This document shows, piece by piece, positions 42,330-53,759 of a stretch of 64,000 nucleotides of DNA; position 1 is the stretch's first letter; every line of letters starts with the position of its first letter. The stretch is from positions 1,736,001 to 1,800,000 of the forward strand of contig JARGXX010000105.1 in assembly GCA_030374765.1 (NCBI GenBank), read 5' to 3'. The notes beneath the pieces were generated by a model. That model ran no database searches and was not told where the DNA came from. It saw only the letters and a program-made list of their open reading frames with translations. The stretch is from Agarophyton chilense (Eukaryota; Rhodophyta; Florideophyceae; Gracilariales; Gracilariaceae). Position numbers and translations under genes: made by a program.

Positions 42330-44810
42330 TGTTGATTGCATGTACGACATGGAGTCATCACTCAAGACGATACTAATTCTGGGCCCCTGACAATTTTTGA
42401 CTACTTCCTGTGGATTTTGACGATGGCATTTTTGACTGAAATAGTGTCAATGACAAATATGCAGCTTAGAAAGATTGAAATTATCGAAAAAGACTCAGTA
42501 GAGATCACTAAATTTTTCGGCACTTTGGCACTAATGACAACAAACAAGTTATCTCATCGTCGTGATCTTTGGAAACGAAATGGTATCACAGATCTTTTAA
42601 AACCAGCTAACATCTCTCAATTTATAAGCAGAGTTCATTAAACGAACTTGTGGCTCTGTATGAAATTCAGCAGTTACAATGAAGACGATAGTATGGAGTA
42701 CAGCGAGGCAAGGTAGTGGAGTAAGTGCCAGAACTTTGTCAGTGCCATTTACACTCACAGATAGAAGAACTTCTTCTCTTCATATGAGCTCTGTTTTGAT
42801 GACTTTCCTAGTCACTCGTAAGATCTTGGAGTGTCTTGAAGTGATGTGGAAGCCGCTCACTATATGTCATTAGACCGAAAGCCAGAAAGTGGGCTTGAGA
42901 TACAATGTATCGAATGCGGAATTCGGGAATTCTATGTGGTTTAAAACTTGTCAAAATCGCTGAGGAAACGCACCGTGAAGGCCGAGATTCAAATATCAAC
43001 GATGGAACAAACATATTAGTTGACTGATACAAACCATGGAATAAAAAATAGCGAATATTGTGTGGGGAGAGTTACTTTGCTTCCGTGGAGTCCGCTGAGG
43101 CATTTATGGGCTTTAACTTGCGGTTCACAGGCTTCATTAAAACCGTTACCTGTAAATATCCCATGTCATATTTCATCAACCAAGTCATAACCCGGAAAGG
43201 TGACTTCAAAATTTTGAACGGGAAACTTTGCGATGAACAGCATAACATTGCAGCCCGTTGTTGGCTTAATCGCGCCCGAAGGCATTTAGTTACCATCACG
43301 GGGAACTTATCCGAGACATGTCCAGAAGAAAGTACGAGCTGGCGCTGACAAGCAAAAGACGGTGTTTGTCCTGTCAAGATTTCTATCCGGATTCCGCGCG
43401 TGGTATCCGACAACTCTTCGATGGTAGGTCGTATTGACCGTCACAATAGAATTTGCCAGGACGAACTCGACAATGAAATAGCTGTTGAGGTTACGGAGCG
43501 AAGTTTTCGCCTTACCTGCACACTACTGAAGAGCAACGCCCTCCAGGGAGGTTTTTGGGGACTTAAGTTTTTTCCGGAGCCTCCGGCGTGCAACCTCGTT
43601 ATGAGTAGGAGTAATCCGTTTTCACGGCGATTGCCGGAACGCCGGTGATGCACCGGCGGGACCGGGTGCCATACACGTGGCCGCAGCGCCCGCGCGACAC
43701 GTGGCCGCCAGATTGGCCCCTTTGTAGACGGACATTTAGCTATTTAGGATAGACTTTATTTATTCTATTCTACGGTGACTACAGTACTTAGGCCGCCGGC
43801 CTCGCGGCCGCCGGTCCAGTAAAGTCTCCCGAACAAGGGTGATCTTGGTCTTCCAGATCTTGGCTCTGGGTCGAACCGCCTGCGCGGATATACAACTCCT
43901 TACGGAGGGATTTCCCGTGGTGCACGGCTTCCCAACCCCCTTGGACGTTCAAGCAGCTATCGTGTGTTGGGTATCTATTCCCACTTTCGTGGTTCCGCCC
44001 GTGTATACGGTTTGCTACAACCGGCATTGCCGGCTATTCCCGAGTCCCCTCTTGCGGCTCGTGGTCAACCTCGCCCTCTTGCCTCCGTTCCCATCTTCCT
44101 TCCCTTTTCCTCCCCTTCATTGGGCAATTCCCGCTCTTGCGGCTCGCACTGACACCTGTCGTGCTCGCCACTCTCGTGGGTTTTGCCTCCTCAGAGGATA
44201 CGCAAGCACCGCTTCGGCGGATATCCTCGGCTTCCTTCAGCCGCCCTGCGCCCGTCGCGACGGTTCGGCTCCGGCTTACACCCGGCATTGCGCGCCGATC
44301 CCTGGGAGGGCTCTACCGCGCCGGTTACCTCGTGAGAGGAAGATCCGGACGTCTTCGTAGGTTTTCTCCCTTGGGGGCATTGTCCTAGAACTACTTGATA
44401 TGATTTTGACGGATTTGTATCTTCTTTACGTTGGAGGTGGTGGCGGTAGACAGAAGACAAAGCCTCATGTACTTTGGACTAAGTTAGCGACGGAAATGAT
44501 TTGAAACGACTACGATTGAAGAGGGCTCAGAAGCGTGTAATCGCCCTCTTCAGGGAGTCGCAAAAGCTCCATGTGCTCGGATTCAAGGGGTGGTGTGGAC
44601 ATTCATATTATGCCGACGAAGCGTCGCCGCGTCGTCAACGGAGTTCTGATTATTTTTCGTGTACCGAAGTCTTGTAACGTTTGTGGAAGGCGTAGCACAT
44701 GGGTATGTTCCGGTTGGTTTGATGAGCACTTTGTTGAGGTATTTGTTTTTCACACCAATTCATCGCGTGTTTACCACACTTTGCACTGTGAAAAGAGTCA
44801 CAAGTAGTCC
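42330..44810 (+). pseudogene. piggyBac-type transposase relic with a GC-rich insertion
   Basis: The landmarks of DDE_Tnp_1_7 (piggyBac) are in order. First is DYFLWILTMAFLTEIVSMTN and ITKFFGTLALMTTNKLSHRR near 42400-42560, the N-terminal helix bundle. Then comes GESYFASVESAEAFM near 43075-43115 (family GDSYFASVETA; the second acidic residue is Glu here) and TGFIKTVTCKYPMSYFIN. MVGRIDRHNRICQDEL near 43420 is the third acidic region (family GGVDRHxxxxxDY). A Cys-rich tail lies near 44605-44810 (MPTKRRRV ... SCNVCGRRSTWVCSG ... YHTLHCEKSH). Between about 43500 and 44400 the gene is interrupted by GC-rich repeat DNA. Several stops and frame changes also occur. It is a dead DNA transposon gene. 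Confidence 0.8.
43560..44390. mobile_element. GC-rich repeat block inserted in the piggyBac relic
   Basis: Composition changes abruptly to GC/CT-rich. The block has CACGTG motifs (near 43671 and 43700), a duplicated GGCCGCCGG near 43791, and stretches resembling in style the GC-rich retroelement DNA at 18690-20400. The piggyBac reading is lost at its left edge and resumes at its right edge. Exact ends and target duplication were not found. A plus-strand open frame at 43839-44360 looks compositional. Confidence 0.5.
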
Positions 44811-45148
44811 ATACATATGTTGTAGTCATTTACACAGCATATTCTTGCCAGTTGGGTCGCTCTGAGCAGCAGAGACCACCGTTATGAGCAACTGTTAACC
44901 ATTACATGAGGAGAGTTTGATACTTCTCAATTCCATTGCGGCACTGCCCCCGCTTCCAGCGTTTCCAGAATAGCTCCGATACCCACAGTGTACCAAAGCA
45001 CGAAAAGAAAGGAGAGAATAACCGCTTATTTGGTCGGTAGGAATAGAAAAACTGTGGCAAACTGTCCTTGCTTAATTGAGCAATAACTCATGTCGAATAG
45101 ATACTAGTAAAAGATTTGCTCCCGCGTTCGCCGTCGGCCGTCGCATCA
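44811..45148. other. No gene seen
   Basis: This is a 340-bp stretch between the piggyBac Cys-rich tail and the left long direct repeat. No motif was recognised. Confidence 0.35.
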
Positions 45149-45869
45149 TTATAAACTGTATCACTTCCGACTACAGGCAACAACCGGTGCAATGTAGATA
45201 GAAATGAGTGACAGGGAAGTTTCCAGCAAAACCAGAAAGCAACATTGCAGCGTAGTAAACGATATGATATCGGTTTCCAACGGGGAGCTTCAAAATCGAA
45301 CGAATCTCAAAAACTTTAAAACAGTTGCAGCGGTAAAAAAAAATTTAACTTCAAAAACATGATTGAGAAGCACATATAGTCGCGACTGTTGTGCAAAGTG
45401 AGCTGCGCTGTACACGGAGTAGATATTGATGAATTGATGTAGACGGAGTAGATATTGCTGGACGGACGTAGATATCTGAGAGAGACAAAACGGACGGGAG
45501 TGACCGTGATGCAGATGGAGGAGGCAGTAATGAAGAAACCGAAAGTAGTTTTTCGATGGTTTTTAGACAAAAAAACGATCTCTCTTACTCCATTCTTTTT
45601 TATAGTGGCTCGGAGGTTGGTGCGGATTTCTAGGGTGCCTGGTAAGCAGCTTCATTCTAGCGCAACGTCTTATGGACTAGGCTGCAAAGCTAAATGACTA
45701 AACGTCCAACTTCATGTCCAATTAACGTGTACATTTACTGGTGTGCTTTTCACAATAAATTGATGTCTCACGTACGCAAATGCCCAAAACAGAATGCGTT
45801 GCAATTTGTTACGGCCATCTCGCGAAACTCTCGACCGTAAACCGCTCTCTCCTCTCCTCTACAGACGTC
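45149..45869. repeat. Left copy of a ~700-bp direct repeat, possible Copia LTR
   Basis: It matches 52120-52804 over its whole length in the same orientation, by eye about 80%, with several small indels. Shared ends are TTATAAACTGTATCAC and TTACAGACGTC / CTACAGACGTC. The two copies flank the Copia fossil, which suggests they are its LTRs, although a clean TG...CA boundary and target duplication were not found. Confidence 0.6.
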
Positions 45870-45924
45870 GACGACGTTTCTTTTTCTTTTATACATAACA
45901 ATTGTTCGAGCACATTTACGTATT

Positions 45925-46475
45925 TGTGGTATAAACCAAAGCGGTAACGAGGGGGTGTAATCCCTGACCGTTCTAGGGAGCACGCGATGGGCTGGACCTA
46001 GGAGGAGGAGATTGGAGATACCTGTGAGGTGTTGAAACACCAGTCACTGAAGAGTGCAACAGGAACGGAGGCCGTACTGAGACCAAGTTGGTAGACGGTG
46101 ATGCCCAGCGCACGCGGATCCGGAAACCCGCAACGACACTAGGCTTACCTTTATGGTCGACTGTAGAAACCAAAAGGGGTAAAAGTAGTCTAGTAGGTTC
46201 TTGTTTTTATAATAGTAACAGTGGTGGCCATGCTTGGTGAAGATATATTTCCCACCAGGCACCCGAACTACGGTGACGCTCTTGGCCACGTAGCCACGAG
46301 GAGTTGCACTTGAGGTGCGCCTCCTTATCTATTTAATCTTATCAAAAAAATACTAAATTACCGAAAAGCAAAGCTAATTTCTAACTAAACTGCTGTAGTA
46401 CACGGCGCATGCCGGCAACCATCCAGGTCCACCACATGGCATAACTACCTCATCGGTGTAGATCACTATACTACA
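45925..46475. mobile_element. Solo LTR (551 bp) with perfect 5-bp target duplication
   Basis: It starts TGTGGTATAAACC and ends ATACTACA, so its ends are inverted repeats (TGTGGT / ACTACA). The base run GTATT occurs directly before (45920-45924) and directly after (46476-46480) it. That is the duplication an LTR-element insertion makes. It is the same family as 18139-18686 and 26361-26515. The internal region has been lost, presumably by LTR-LTR recombination. It sits just past the RNase H end of the Copia fossil. Confidence 0.9.
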
Positions 46476-46478
46476 GTA

Positions 46479-47336
46479 TTATCGATTGCTCAATTTCGTG
46501 ATGAAATAGTTGTTTTCGAAAATATTTCTGTATGATTTGTTCATTGTTTGCTTAGCAAAAATTTCAGCAGGATTTTTTTCAGATTTCACGAATCCAATGT
46601 CAGATATTTCATTCCTTTCATAAGCTTCACGGGCTGCCGAAATATCGATTAACAGTCGTTTTTCGGCTGTAGATAAAGCGCTTGTGACGACATCGAAAAG
46701 GGTGTTGGAATCCGTGAAAATATTAATTGGAATTACTTGGTCGAGTAAAGTTTCCAAGTCAAATTTAAGCGTGTATGCCAAATCAAAAGCATCTGCATAA
46801 GCATAAACTTCACCTTTTAATACAGACCTCACAACTCGACGGCTCTTGAAACTCTTGTAATGAATAATGTTACAACGATTGGAACGATCAGCCAATTGAA
46901 TGAGAAAACCAAGTTGGGAAGTACTGTCTTCATTATTTGAAAATGAAGAATCACTGTATGCTCGGATACAGAGAGAGTTTGGATCTAGCTTCATAAACTT
47001 CAAAGTATTTGTTTGTTCTTGAATCTCCATAATGACCTTATTTATTCTTCGTCCAATGGATTTCGTAAACATTGTCTCTGTGACTTGAGCAGTTTTGTTC
47101 ACGAAGAAAGCAATGTGGGGAATTGGGTTCACAAGCCAGGCAAGTTGAGCTCTTTTGGATCCCAACTCTGCATGGTCATTATTGTTTTCCATTGGAATCA
47201 TTCTATTCTTGAAATCTTTTTGATGAATTTCATACTGTTCTCTGTTGGCCGTAGCTTGAGTTCCACCGAATTTGAAAGAACCAACAACTCTGTCTCGTGA
47301 TTCAAAACGTTCTAGGGTTTTGTTTGTGAACTTCAT
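46479..47336 (-). pseudogene. Copia RNase H region
   Basis: This is the C-terminal pol part of the Copia fossil. It has LRAYSDSSFSNNEDSTSQLG, the Copia form of the RNase H first acidic motif, then NIFTDSNTLFDVV and the ISDIGFVKSEKNPAEIFAK segment. It is a fossil. Confidence 0.85.
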
Positions 47337-48032
47337 AAATTCATCTTCACCAGTAATAACTGAGTCTTCAACATATGATCAAATGATTCCAAAGAGATTA
47401 CCTTCAGATTTCTTGAAAAAACAGGAAATGTCACCTTTCACTGCAGCCATTCACAGTTCTTCTCGTAGATGTGACATAATGGTCAAATTCCAATTATCAC
47501 AGGCATCTGCTAAACCATACATTGGTTTGATAAGAAGAAGGAGACAATCTTTGGATACATCCATGTCCTTAGGAGTTCGTTTGTATACCTTTCGAGTAAG
47601 GTCTTGACTACTCTAAATGTAGGCTTGGGAAACATCGTGACTCCATACCTTGTAGTCGAACATTAAGGCGATCTTTACAATGAGTCGAACTGTACTATTG
47701 CGAGCGGTAGTGACATTACGCGCTAAGCAATTCTGTTCCATGTCCGAAAATTTTTGAGCGACAAATCTCACCGTGTGAATTTCTTCATCAATTCCTGGAT
47801 TCTTGATAGCTTAAAAAAATTAGCGATCCTATAATCTTATCATCTTTTGGAAATTCACTACGTGTAACAACTTTCCAAGTATTTCGTCGCTTTAAACCAT
47901 CAATTTCTTTCTTTTTGGTTTCTGAAAACTTTGGGGAATTACAACGAGGATCACTTGGTTTCACGTTTTCGGTAATATATATTGATTCTTCATCGTTGCC
48001 CATGATTCCTTCCCTTCCCTTTGAGAACTCAT

Positions 48033-49418
48033 TTAACACGTAGTTAAGGATATTATAGAATCCATGAGAATTGGTATTTCAGAAATGACTTCAGAATTTT
48101 CGGAAATATAATGTCTGGCTTGAGTAACACTATGTTGTACTTTCTCGCCAATTTTCTTTTTTACGAAACTTTGTTTGCCTGTAACTCTGATTACTTCAAA
48201 TGGTCCAGTCCTTCGAGGTAGATATTTTTCGCTATAGATCAAAACCTTTTGTCCCGCTCCGAAATCGTGGTGAACGGCTTCTGGAAGACGTGATTCGAGG
48301 GCACGTTTCAGTCTTATTTCATAGGCGATAATTTCCATTTCAGAACGAGCAGTCAAGAGAGCTTTCATACGATCCTCTTGATCAGGTAATTTTGGTTTGA
48401 ATGCCAGGAAATCTTGGCAAAGTGCCGAAGACTAGGAGCGATGGAACCAGACCTTCCGGGTTCATGGTGTCATTCATAGCTTTCAGGGCTGTGGCGAGAA
48501 TTAGGTTCCCGTTTTAAATGTTGGTATCGAACTTGTTTTTGTGATATATTCGTCTTAATGGATCATGATATCGTTCGCCAACACCAATGGAGATATGGCT
48601 TTCCACTCCAGACAGAATGAAATCAATGCCGAATTCATTCATAATCTCATTCAATCGAGAAGATGTAAAAGCTGAGCCTTGGTCAAAATGGATAGATTCG
48701 GGGTACCCAGTGTGTACTGTTGCCCGACATTCTAAGAAAGTGTTCCAAATATCTTCAATAGATTGTCCATCTAAAAAGCGAGCGGCTCCGAAATGGGTAT
48801 GTATTTCGACCACATGCAACACAGGTTTCTGTCTATGAGAAATAGATCCTTAGCGAGATCTTTGTTAAAAACAACTCCTTGAGGAAAGGAAACCCGAAAT
48901 CATTGTGGTTTTGGGGTAAAACGTTTACAAGTTTGGCAAGCCTTTGATATGCCTTCTAGCAGATTTCGTGTTTCAGCATTGGCTTTTTCGGGGTTTGCTC
49001 TTTTCAGGAGGTTAAAAAAGCTTCTGTACTGAGGGGTTATAAAATTTAGATGCAATTTTCTGAGTTCTGTCTTTGTGAAATGGGCTGTGTATTCGTTCGA
49101 ATCGATATTTAGATGATCAACTTTTCGAATGACAGGTATTTCCCATCCATTCATACAGATCAGAAGGTTATTTACATTGTCAACATATATTCTTTCTCTG
49201 TCAAGAGAATCTAGTCCAAGCATTAATGGAACATTGCAGTTGATTATGTCTACGGTGAGCTTCAGTACTCTACCGTCCGGAGCACCGATTCGAATGAGTT
49301 TCTGGCCAATACTGCATAAGGTGGAACTGCCAAGTCGAAAACGAATTTTCGAAGGCTTTTTCTTAAACTTTAAGCCATAACGCTTGCAATAAGCCTTGGC
49401 TTGCTCTTGGCCAATCAC
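48033..49418 (-). pseudogene. Copia protease and integrase region
   Basis: A retropepsin-like end (LIRIGAPDGRVLKLTVDIIN ... PLMLGLDSLDRERI) is followed by an integrase zinc-binding motif ending in CQTCKRF. The catalytic core (LHVVEIHTHFGAARFLDG, ESIHFDQGSAFTSS) and a C-terminal beta part (RRTGPFEVIRVTGKQSFVKK) come next. It is a fossil. Confidence 0.75.
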
Positions 49419-49605
49419 AGAACGCTGTGCTCAGATATCTAGACATCCACCATTTATCTCATTGGTGGTTTCAAAATCGGTGTCTACATTTGTTACCTTA
49501 AAATTTTTAAACTTGTGTTTGAATTGTTTTGGGGTTTTATGCGCTGAGCCTTTTTTGGAACTTCTCGAATTTTGTTCAAAAATCCACGCATAGGAGAGTT
49601 TCTCA

Positions 49606-51319
49606 TTAAATATCCCGATTCGGGGTTGAATTATCTGCGTCAATGCTGGTAAAAATGTTTCCAACGGCATCATCGGTTGAGTCTTCTAAACTTGCGCTTT
49701 TATTGTCTTCTGTTTTTTCTTTGATGTTGTAGAATGTGTCGACATCTTCGGTTTCTGAATCATCTTCAACCTGTTGGCATAGTTCGTAAGGTACTTGTTT
49801 TAAAGCACGTTTGTGACCAGAGTATTGCTTGGAGTTCTGATAAAGCTGTACTTTTCTTGCATCCATAGCGGCTAAATCCTTTGGATGCCGACAATATCGC
49901 AAGATATGTCTCGTTTCAGCACAATTGAAGCAAGTTCTCCCATTCATCTCAAGCATCGTATTGTTCTTGTGGCGGCGATATCTAACAGGAGGAAGATGGC
50001 GTTTCGATGAAGACTGATAGAGGACATCTGCAGATTTTGCTTTCTTAGAGAACGTGAATACATTAATGGACCTTCGTGCTTTATCCTCTTTCTTTTTGCA
50101 CTGAATGACACATTCGAGCTGTGTGTAGAATTCTTGATAGAAAAGTGTTTCTGAATCCAATCGGCTACTTGGATTACTAGCCTATTTATGTCCAATAACT
50201 GCTTCCCTCAGATAACATATCTTGTTTGCCTCAGTACGACAATGTGGTCGACCTTGAGGAGCTAATTTCGATATTTCTGAATCCAAATTTTCAATGACCT
50301 GAGTTGCCGTACATTTTTCTGATTGGAAGGTATCAATTCGTATGTTCATCAAAAAATTTTTAATGCGCTTCCGGTTAGAGGTGAAATGAAAGTGGGCTTC
50401 AATAAGATTTGTAGCATCAGAGAGAGATTGGGCCTTTTGAACGACGTGATCATTGAAAAAACGCTTTTCATTATCCCTTTGAATATTATGCATAAGCTGA
50501 ACATGTTTGGAACCAGGTACCATGGAATCTTTTAATGCAATACGATATTCTTTATAAAAATCTTTCCAAGATTCTCCAATAGCATTGAAAATCTTAGAGT
50601 TTTTGTCTTTAAAACATTACTAGATTGAGTGGGATCTTTGAAAGATTTACATTGTTTATGCTCACTCGGATTGTTTGCGAAGGCATATTAGACTGACTAT
50701 TCACAGTTGAAATAGGTTCCTCAACTTTCCGGGTGACCTGAAAAACTGGTGTTTGCTCGGAGAATGGAGCAGAGGTCAAAGACGATCTTGAATCCTGAAT
50801 TACTTCTTCAACAACAGCACGGTATTTGTTCTTGACGTAGATCGTGAATGCGAGACGGGTCATTGTTCGTTTTTAAAGGTTCTTGTGCCTTATTCGACAC
50901 ACAGTCTCTGTAGAAGACGAGCAATTGAGCTGAACAGAGCCACATTGGATGACACTTGGTGATTGAATAATCTATCGGGTGAATAGTGTCTTTTAATAAA
51001 ATTCACGAGCTGATGCTCAGTGATTTCAGGTAAATCGGCCACATAACTGCGAATAGTGTCCAACAGACTCTTCTGAGATAAATGACAGATCATTAGAGGT
51101 CTTCCAAACACAGTACTTGCACGACCAGACATCTTGCTAAAAGTGGAAGACGCTGCGAAATTAACAGCTGGTATCGGAGAAGGAATCGGGGATCCTGCAT
51201 GTGGAAACGGAAGCGTACTGTTGCCTGGCGTCTAGAATGGTGTATTCCAAGCAGACGGTTGATAACCGGATGTATTCTGTTGGTCCCTTGCGAATGCCTG
51301 AAATCTAGTATTTACCATA
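49606..51319 (-). pseudogene. Copia gag region with CCHC zinc knuckle
   Basis: The likely start is the ATG near 51319 (MVNTRFQAFARDQQNTS). A helical capsid-like part follows, then CFNCAETRHILRYC near 49930, a C-x2-C-x4-H-x4-C knuckle, and an acidic tail. It is a fossil. Confidence 0.7.
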
Positions 51320-51471
51320 GTTTAATGTATGAATACTATCTAAATTGAGTGTGTTTTGTTCCTTTTCTTATTTATTTATATTTCCTTATTCACTCGAGTA
51401 ACAATTATGCTTCTTCACATAAAGTTTGTGTATCATCCTTCATATGTTTAGAAGCACAAAAAAATATTTAC

Positions 51472-52020
51472 TTAAATAGAATTGTTTTCATTCCTAAAAG
51501 TAGAACGATGGCGGCGACTGCGAAGATAAACCTTGAGATCGTGCATTTCGCTTAAAGTGATCTCGCACACACGACAATAAATACCCTCCAGCGTATAATT
51601 AGTACGACGTAGAATTCGTTGGTGAAATTTGCCATTCTTGTGTGCCTCGACTTGTTGAATTTTTTTCACGGAGATGTTATAAACGGAACAACGATTGAAC
51701 GTATGGTTACGTGGAGGGTGTTGGCGTTTCAGTCTCTCTTCCAGCGCGGAAACACGTACTATGTGTCGTGCGCGTCGTTCGGAGAGGGGTTGCTTGAACG
51801 CAAAACGAGACTTGGAAGAAATGTGTGTAATAATCGGAAGACGATTGGTTCCGTTTGCAAGTGGTTCGCTGCAGTCGCTTTCGCGTTTGAACTGCGATTC
51901 TATCCCTTCATAGTCTATGACTTCCGGTATATGCGTGGAGCAACTATCGCAGTTGCTATCGCGCTCGTGCTCGCTTTCAGCAACAGAAGAATACTCAGAT
52001 AACGATTCCAACCTTGTCAC
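51472..52020 (-). CDS. ORF with two U1/matrin-type zinc-finger-like motifs, 182 codons
   Basis: This is an open frame between the gag start of the Copia fossil and the right direct repeat. The first half is acidic and Ser-rich. The second half is basic with two finger-like motifs, SVKKIQQVEAHKNGKFHQR and YCRVCEITLSEMHDLKVYL, of the U1/matrin type that binds RNA or DNA. Both are imperfect. There is no ATG at the start of the frame (it opens with GTG), so it may be a downstream exon or a decayed gene. Its position inside the flanking repeats suggests it belongs to the element, as an extra 5' ORF; a captured host gene is possible. Confidence 0.4.
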   Translation of the reverse strand: MTRLESLSEYSSVAESEHERDSNCDSCSTHIPEVIDYEGIESQFKRESDCSEPLANGTNRLPIITHISSKSRFAFKQPLSERRARHIVRVSALEERLKRQHPPRNHTFNRCSVYNISVKKIQQVEAHKNGKFHQRILRRTNYTLEGIYCRVCEITLSEMHDLKVYLRSRRHRSTFRNENNSI

Positions 52021-52119
52021 GGTACGTAAGAAAATTTTGGTTAGAACTTGTTATATACAGTGACAAGAAGTGAATCAACTTATTTCTTAATGGGTCATCT
52101 TAGACTAAATAACTTAAAG

Positions 52120-52804
52120 TTATAAACTGTATCACTCCCGAATATATTCGACAATGCATGCAATGTAGACCGAAATGAGTGACAATGCAGTTTCCCGCAA
52201 AACCAGAAAGCAACATTGCAGAGTAGTAAATGATATCGGTTTCCAACGCAGAGCTTCAAAATCGAAAGATTCCTAAAACCTTCAAAACGGCTGCAACGGT
52301 AAAAAAAAAGAACTTCAAAAAATTGGTTGTGAAGCACATATAGTGGCGACTGTTGTGCAAAGTGAGATGCGATGTACGCGGAATTGATAGATTTTGCTGG
52401 ACGGACGTAGAAATATGAGAGGGACAAGATTAACGAGATGGACGGTGATGGTTATGAAGGAGGGGTGACGAAAAGGCTGAAGGTTGGTTCTCGATGGTTT
52501 TTGGACAAGAGAAAGAGCTCTCTAGTTCGGAGCTCTTTCTTAGTGTCTGGGAGCTTGGAGCGGGTCTTTGTCGTGCCCAAAAAACAGAGTCATTATAGGG
52601 CAGCGTCTTCTAGATTAGGCTACAAATTCGAATGACTAAACGTCCTTTTTCGTATCCATCTATCGTTAACATTCAATAGTGTGATTTTCACAACAAATTG
52701 CAGTGTAACCTACGCAACCGCCCAAAACAAATGGCATTAAAATTTGTTACGGCACTCTCGCGAGTTACTTTCGACCGTACACCGCTCTATCCTTTACAGA
52801 CGTC
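52120..52804. repeat. Right copy of the ~700-bp direct repeat
   Basis: Partner of 45149-45869. If the pair are Copia LTRs, this is the 5' LTR of the minus-strand element. Confidence 0.6.
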
Positions 52805-53118
52805 CTCAACACTGGCCCACCGACTTCGTCTAAAGTTCAAATCTCGGGTGTTCATGGCTCCAAGATTAAGACTGACAGAGCTTAACATACGCAATAAGTA
52901 TGATTGGATATGATATTGAGATTTTAACTGCTTTATTTGATATCCCTCTAAGCAAAATACTTTTCGGTCAAAATAGAACAGAATAAAAAATGATAAATGA
53001 AACGTTTTACCTTGCGTGCGACAAATACTAGATAGCCTCTCGAAAAGCAGCAACTCGTACATTTTTCAAGCTTGAGCTCGTCGATTAGAACTGGAAACCC
53101 AACGCTTTCGTATTTGCG
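52805..53118. other. No gene seen
   Basis: This is an AT-rich spacer between the right direct repeat and the MITE. Confidence 0.35.
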
Positions 53119-53479
53119 TAGTGTCTATACGAGTAATGGGCTCATATGAGGCCATGTCTTATTTTTTTGTAATTAAGCAAGAAATGCGATCTACAAGCTC
53201 TACATAACTGAAACATATTGCTGAAAAATATTCCATTGATGGAATCAACATTTGAAGTATGCATTACTGGATTATTGAAAGAGATATTTCCTTTCGACAG
53301 GTTTTCTATGGATCGTTTGTGTGCAAAAAAGTTTGGTTGTTGTTTTTCTTTTCCTTTCCTCTCAAAATTTGAAAATTCATATCTTGAATGAATTTCAATT
53401 ACTTTTTAAGAGAGAATCTGGCCTCATATAAGGCCAAGATGGCCTTTTTGGTGTCAAAAACTCGGTGTTATAGACACTA
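53119..53479. mobile_element. Complete MITE with TA-flanked terminal inverted repeats, ~357 bp
   Basis: The left end TAGTGTCTATA (53119-53129) and the right end TATAGACACTA (53469-53479) are exact inverted repeats, consistent with a TA target duplication and TIR GTGTCTATA, as in Tc1/mariner-type MITEs. Subterminal palindrome-like blocks occur near both ends: GGCTCATATGAGGCC at 53139-53153 and GGCCTCATATAAGGCC at 53420-53435. It codes for nothing. A partial relative lies at 41136. Confidence 0.8.
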
Positions 53480-53759
53480 GGACGTCGTCAAAGCTAAAAA
53501 ATGTAGCTCGGTTTCTTTTAAGCAGATTTTGCTCTTTAAAATCTCGAAAAGCTGCCGTTTGTTCGATAAGAATTAGTGTGAAATAGCTAAGACACGTACA
53601 ACATTAATCTGCGACGTACACACTACTAGAAGGAGTACGTCACCTCAAGTGTCGAAAGGTTCGCATAGTATCCTTATATAAACCCACGTCAATAACCTAG
53701 GAGCTTTTCCTAGAGCTCCCAGGAGACGCTTTGTGCACAGTATCCCTTTTTGAGAACTT

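Larger units (their letters stand above)
45149..52804 (-). mobile_element. Copia-type (Ty1) LTR retrotransposon fossil with a nested solo LTR
   Basis: On the minus strand the order is gag (from about 51320), CCHC zinc knuckle (near 49930), protease (near 49300), integrase (about 49100-48100), RT (about 48040-47400, poorly kept) and RNase H (about 47340-46480). Integrase before RT is the Copia order. Long direct repeats at 45149-45869 and 52120-52804 flank it. By eye they differ at about one base in five, so if they are LTRs the insertion is old. It is broken, with about ten breaks. A solo LTR of another family lies inside it at 45925-46475. Confidence 0.8.

Noticed and set aside
43839-44360. 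173-aa plus-strand ORF
   Set aside because: Pro/Arg/Ala-rich reading of the GC-rich insert; other frames are equally open, so composition explains it.
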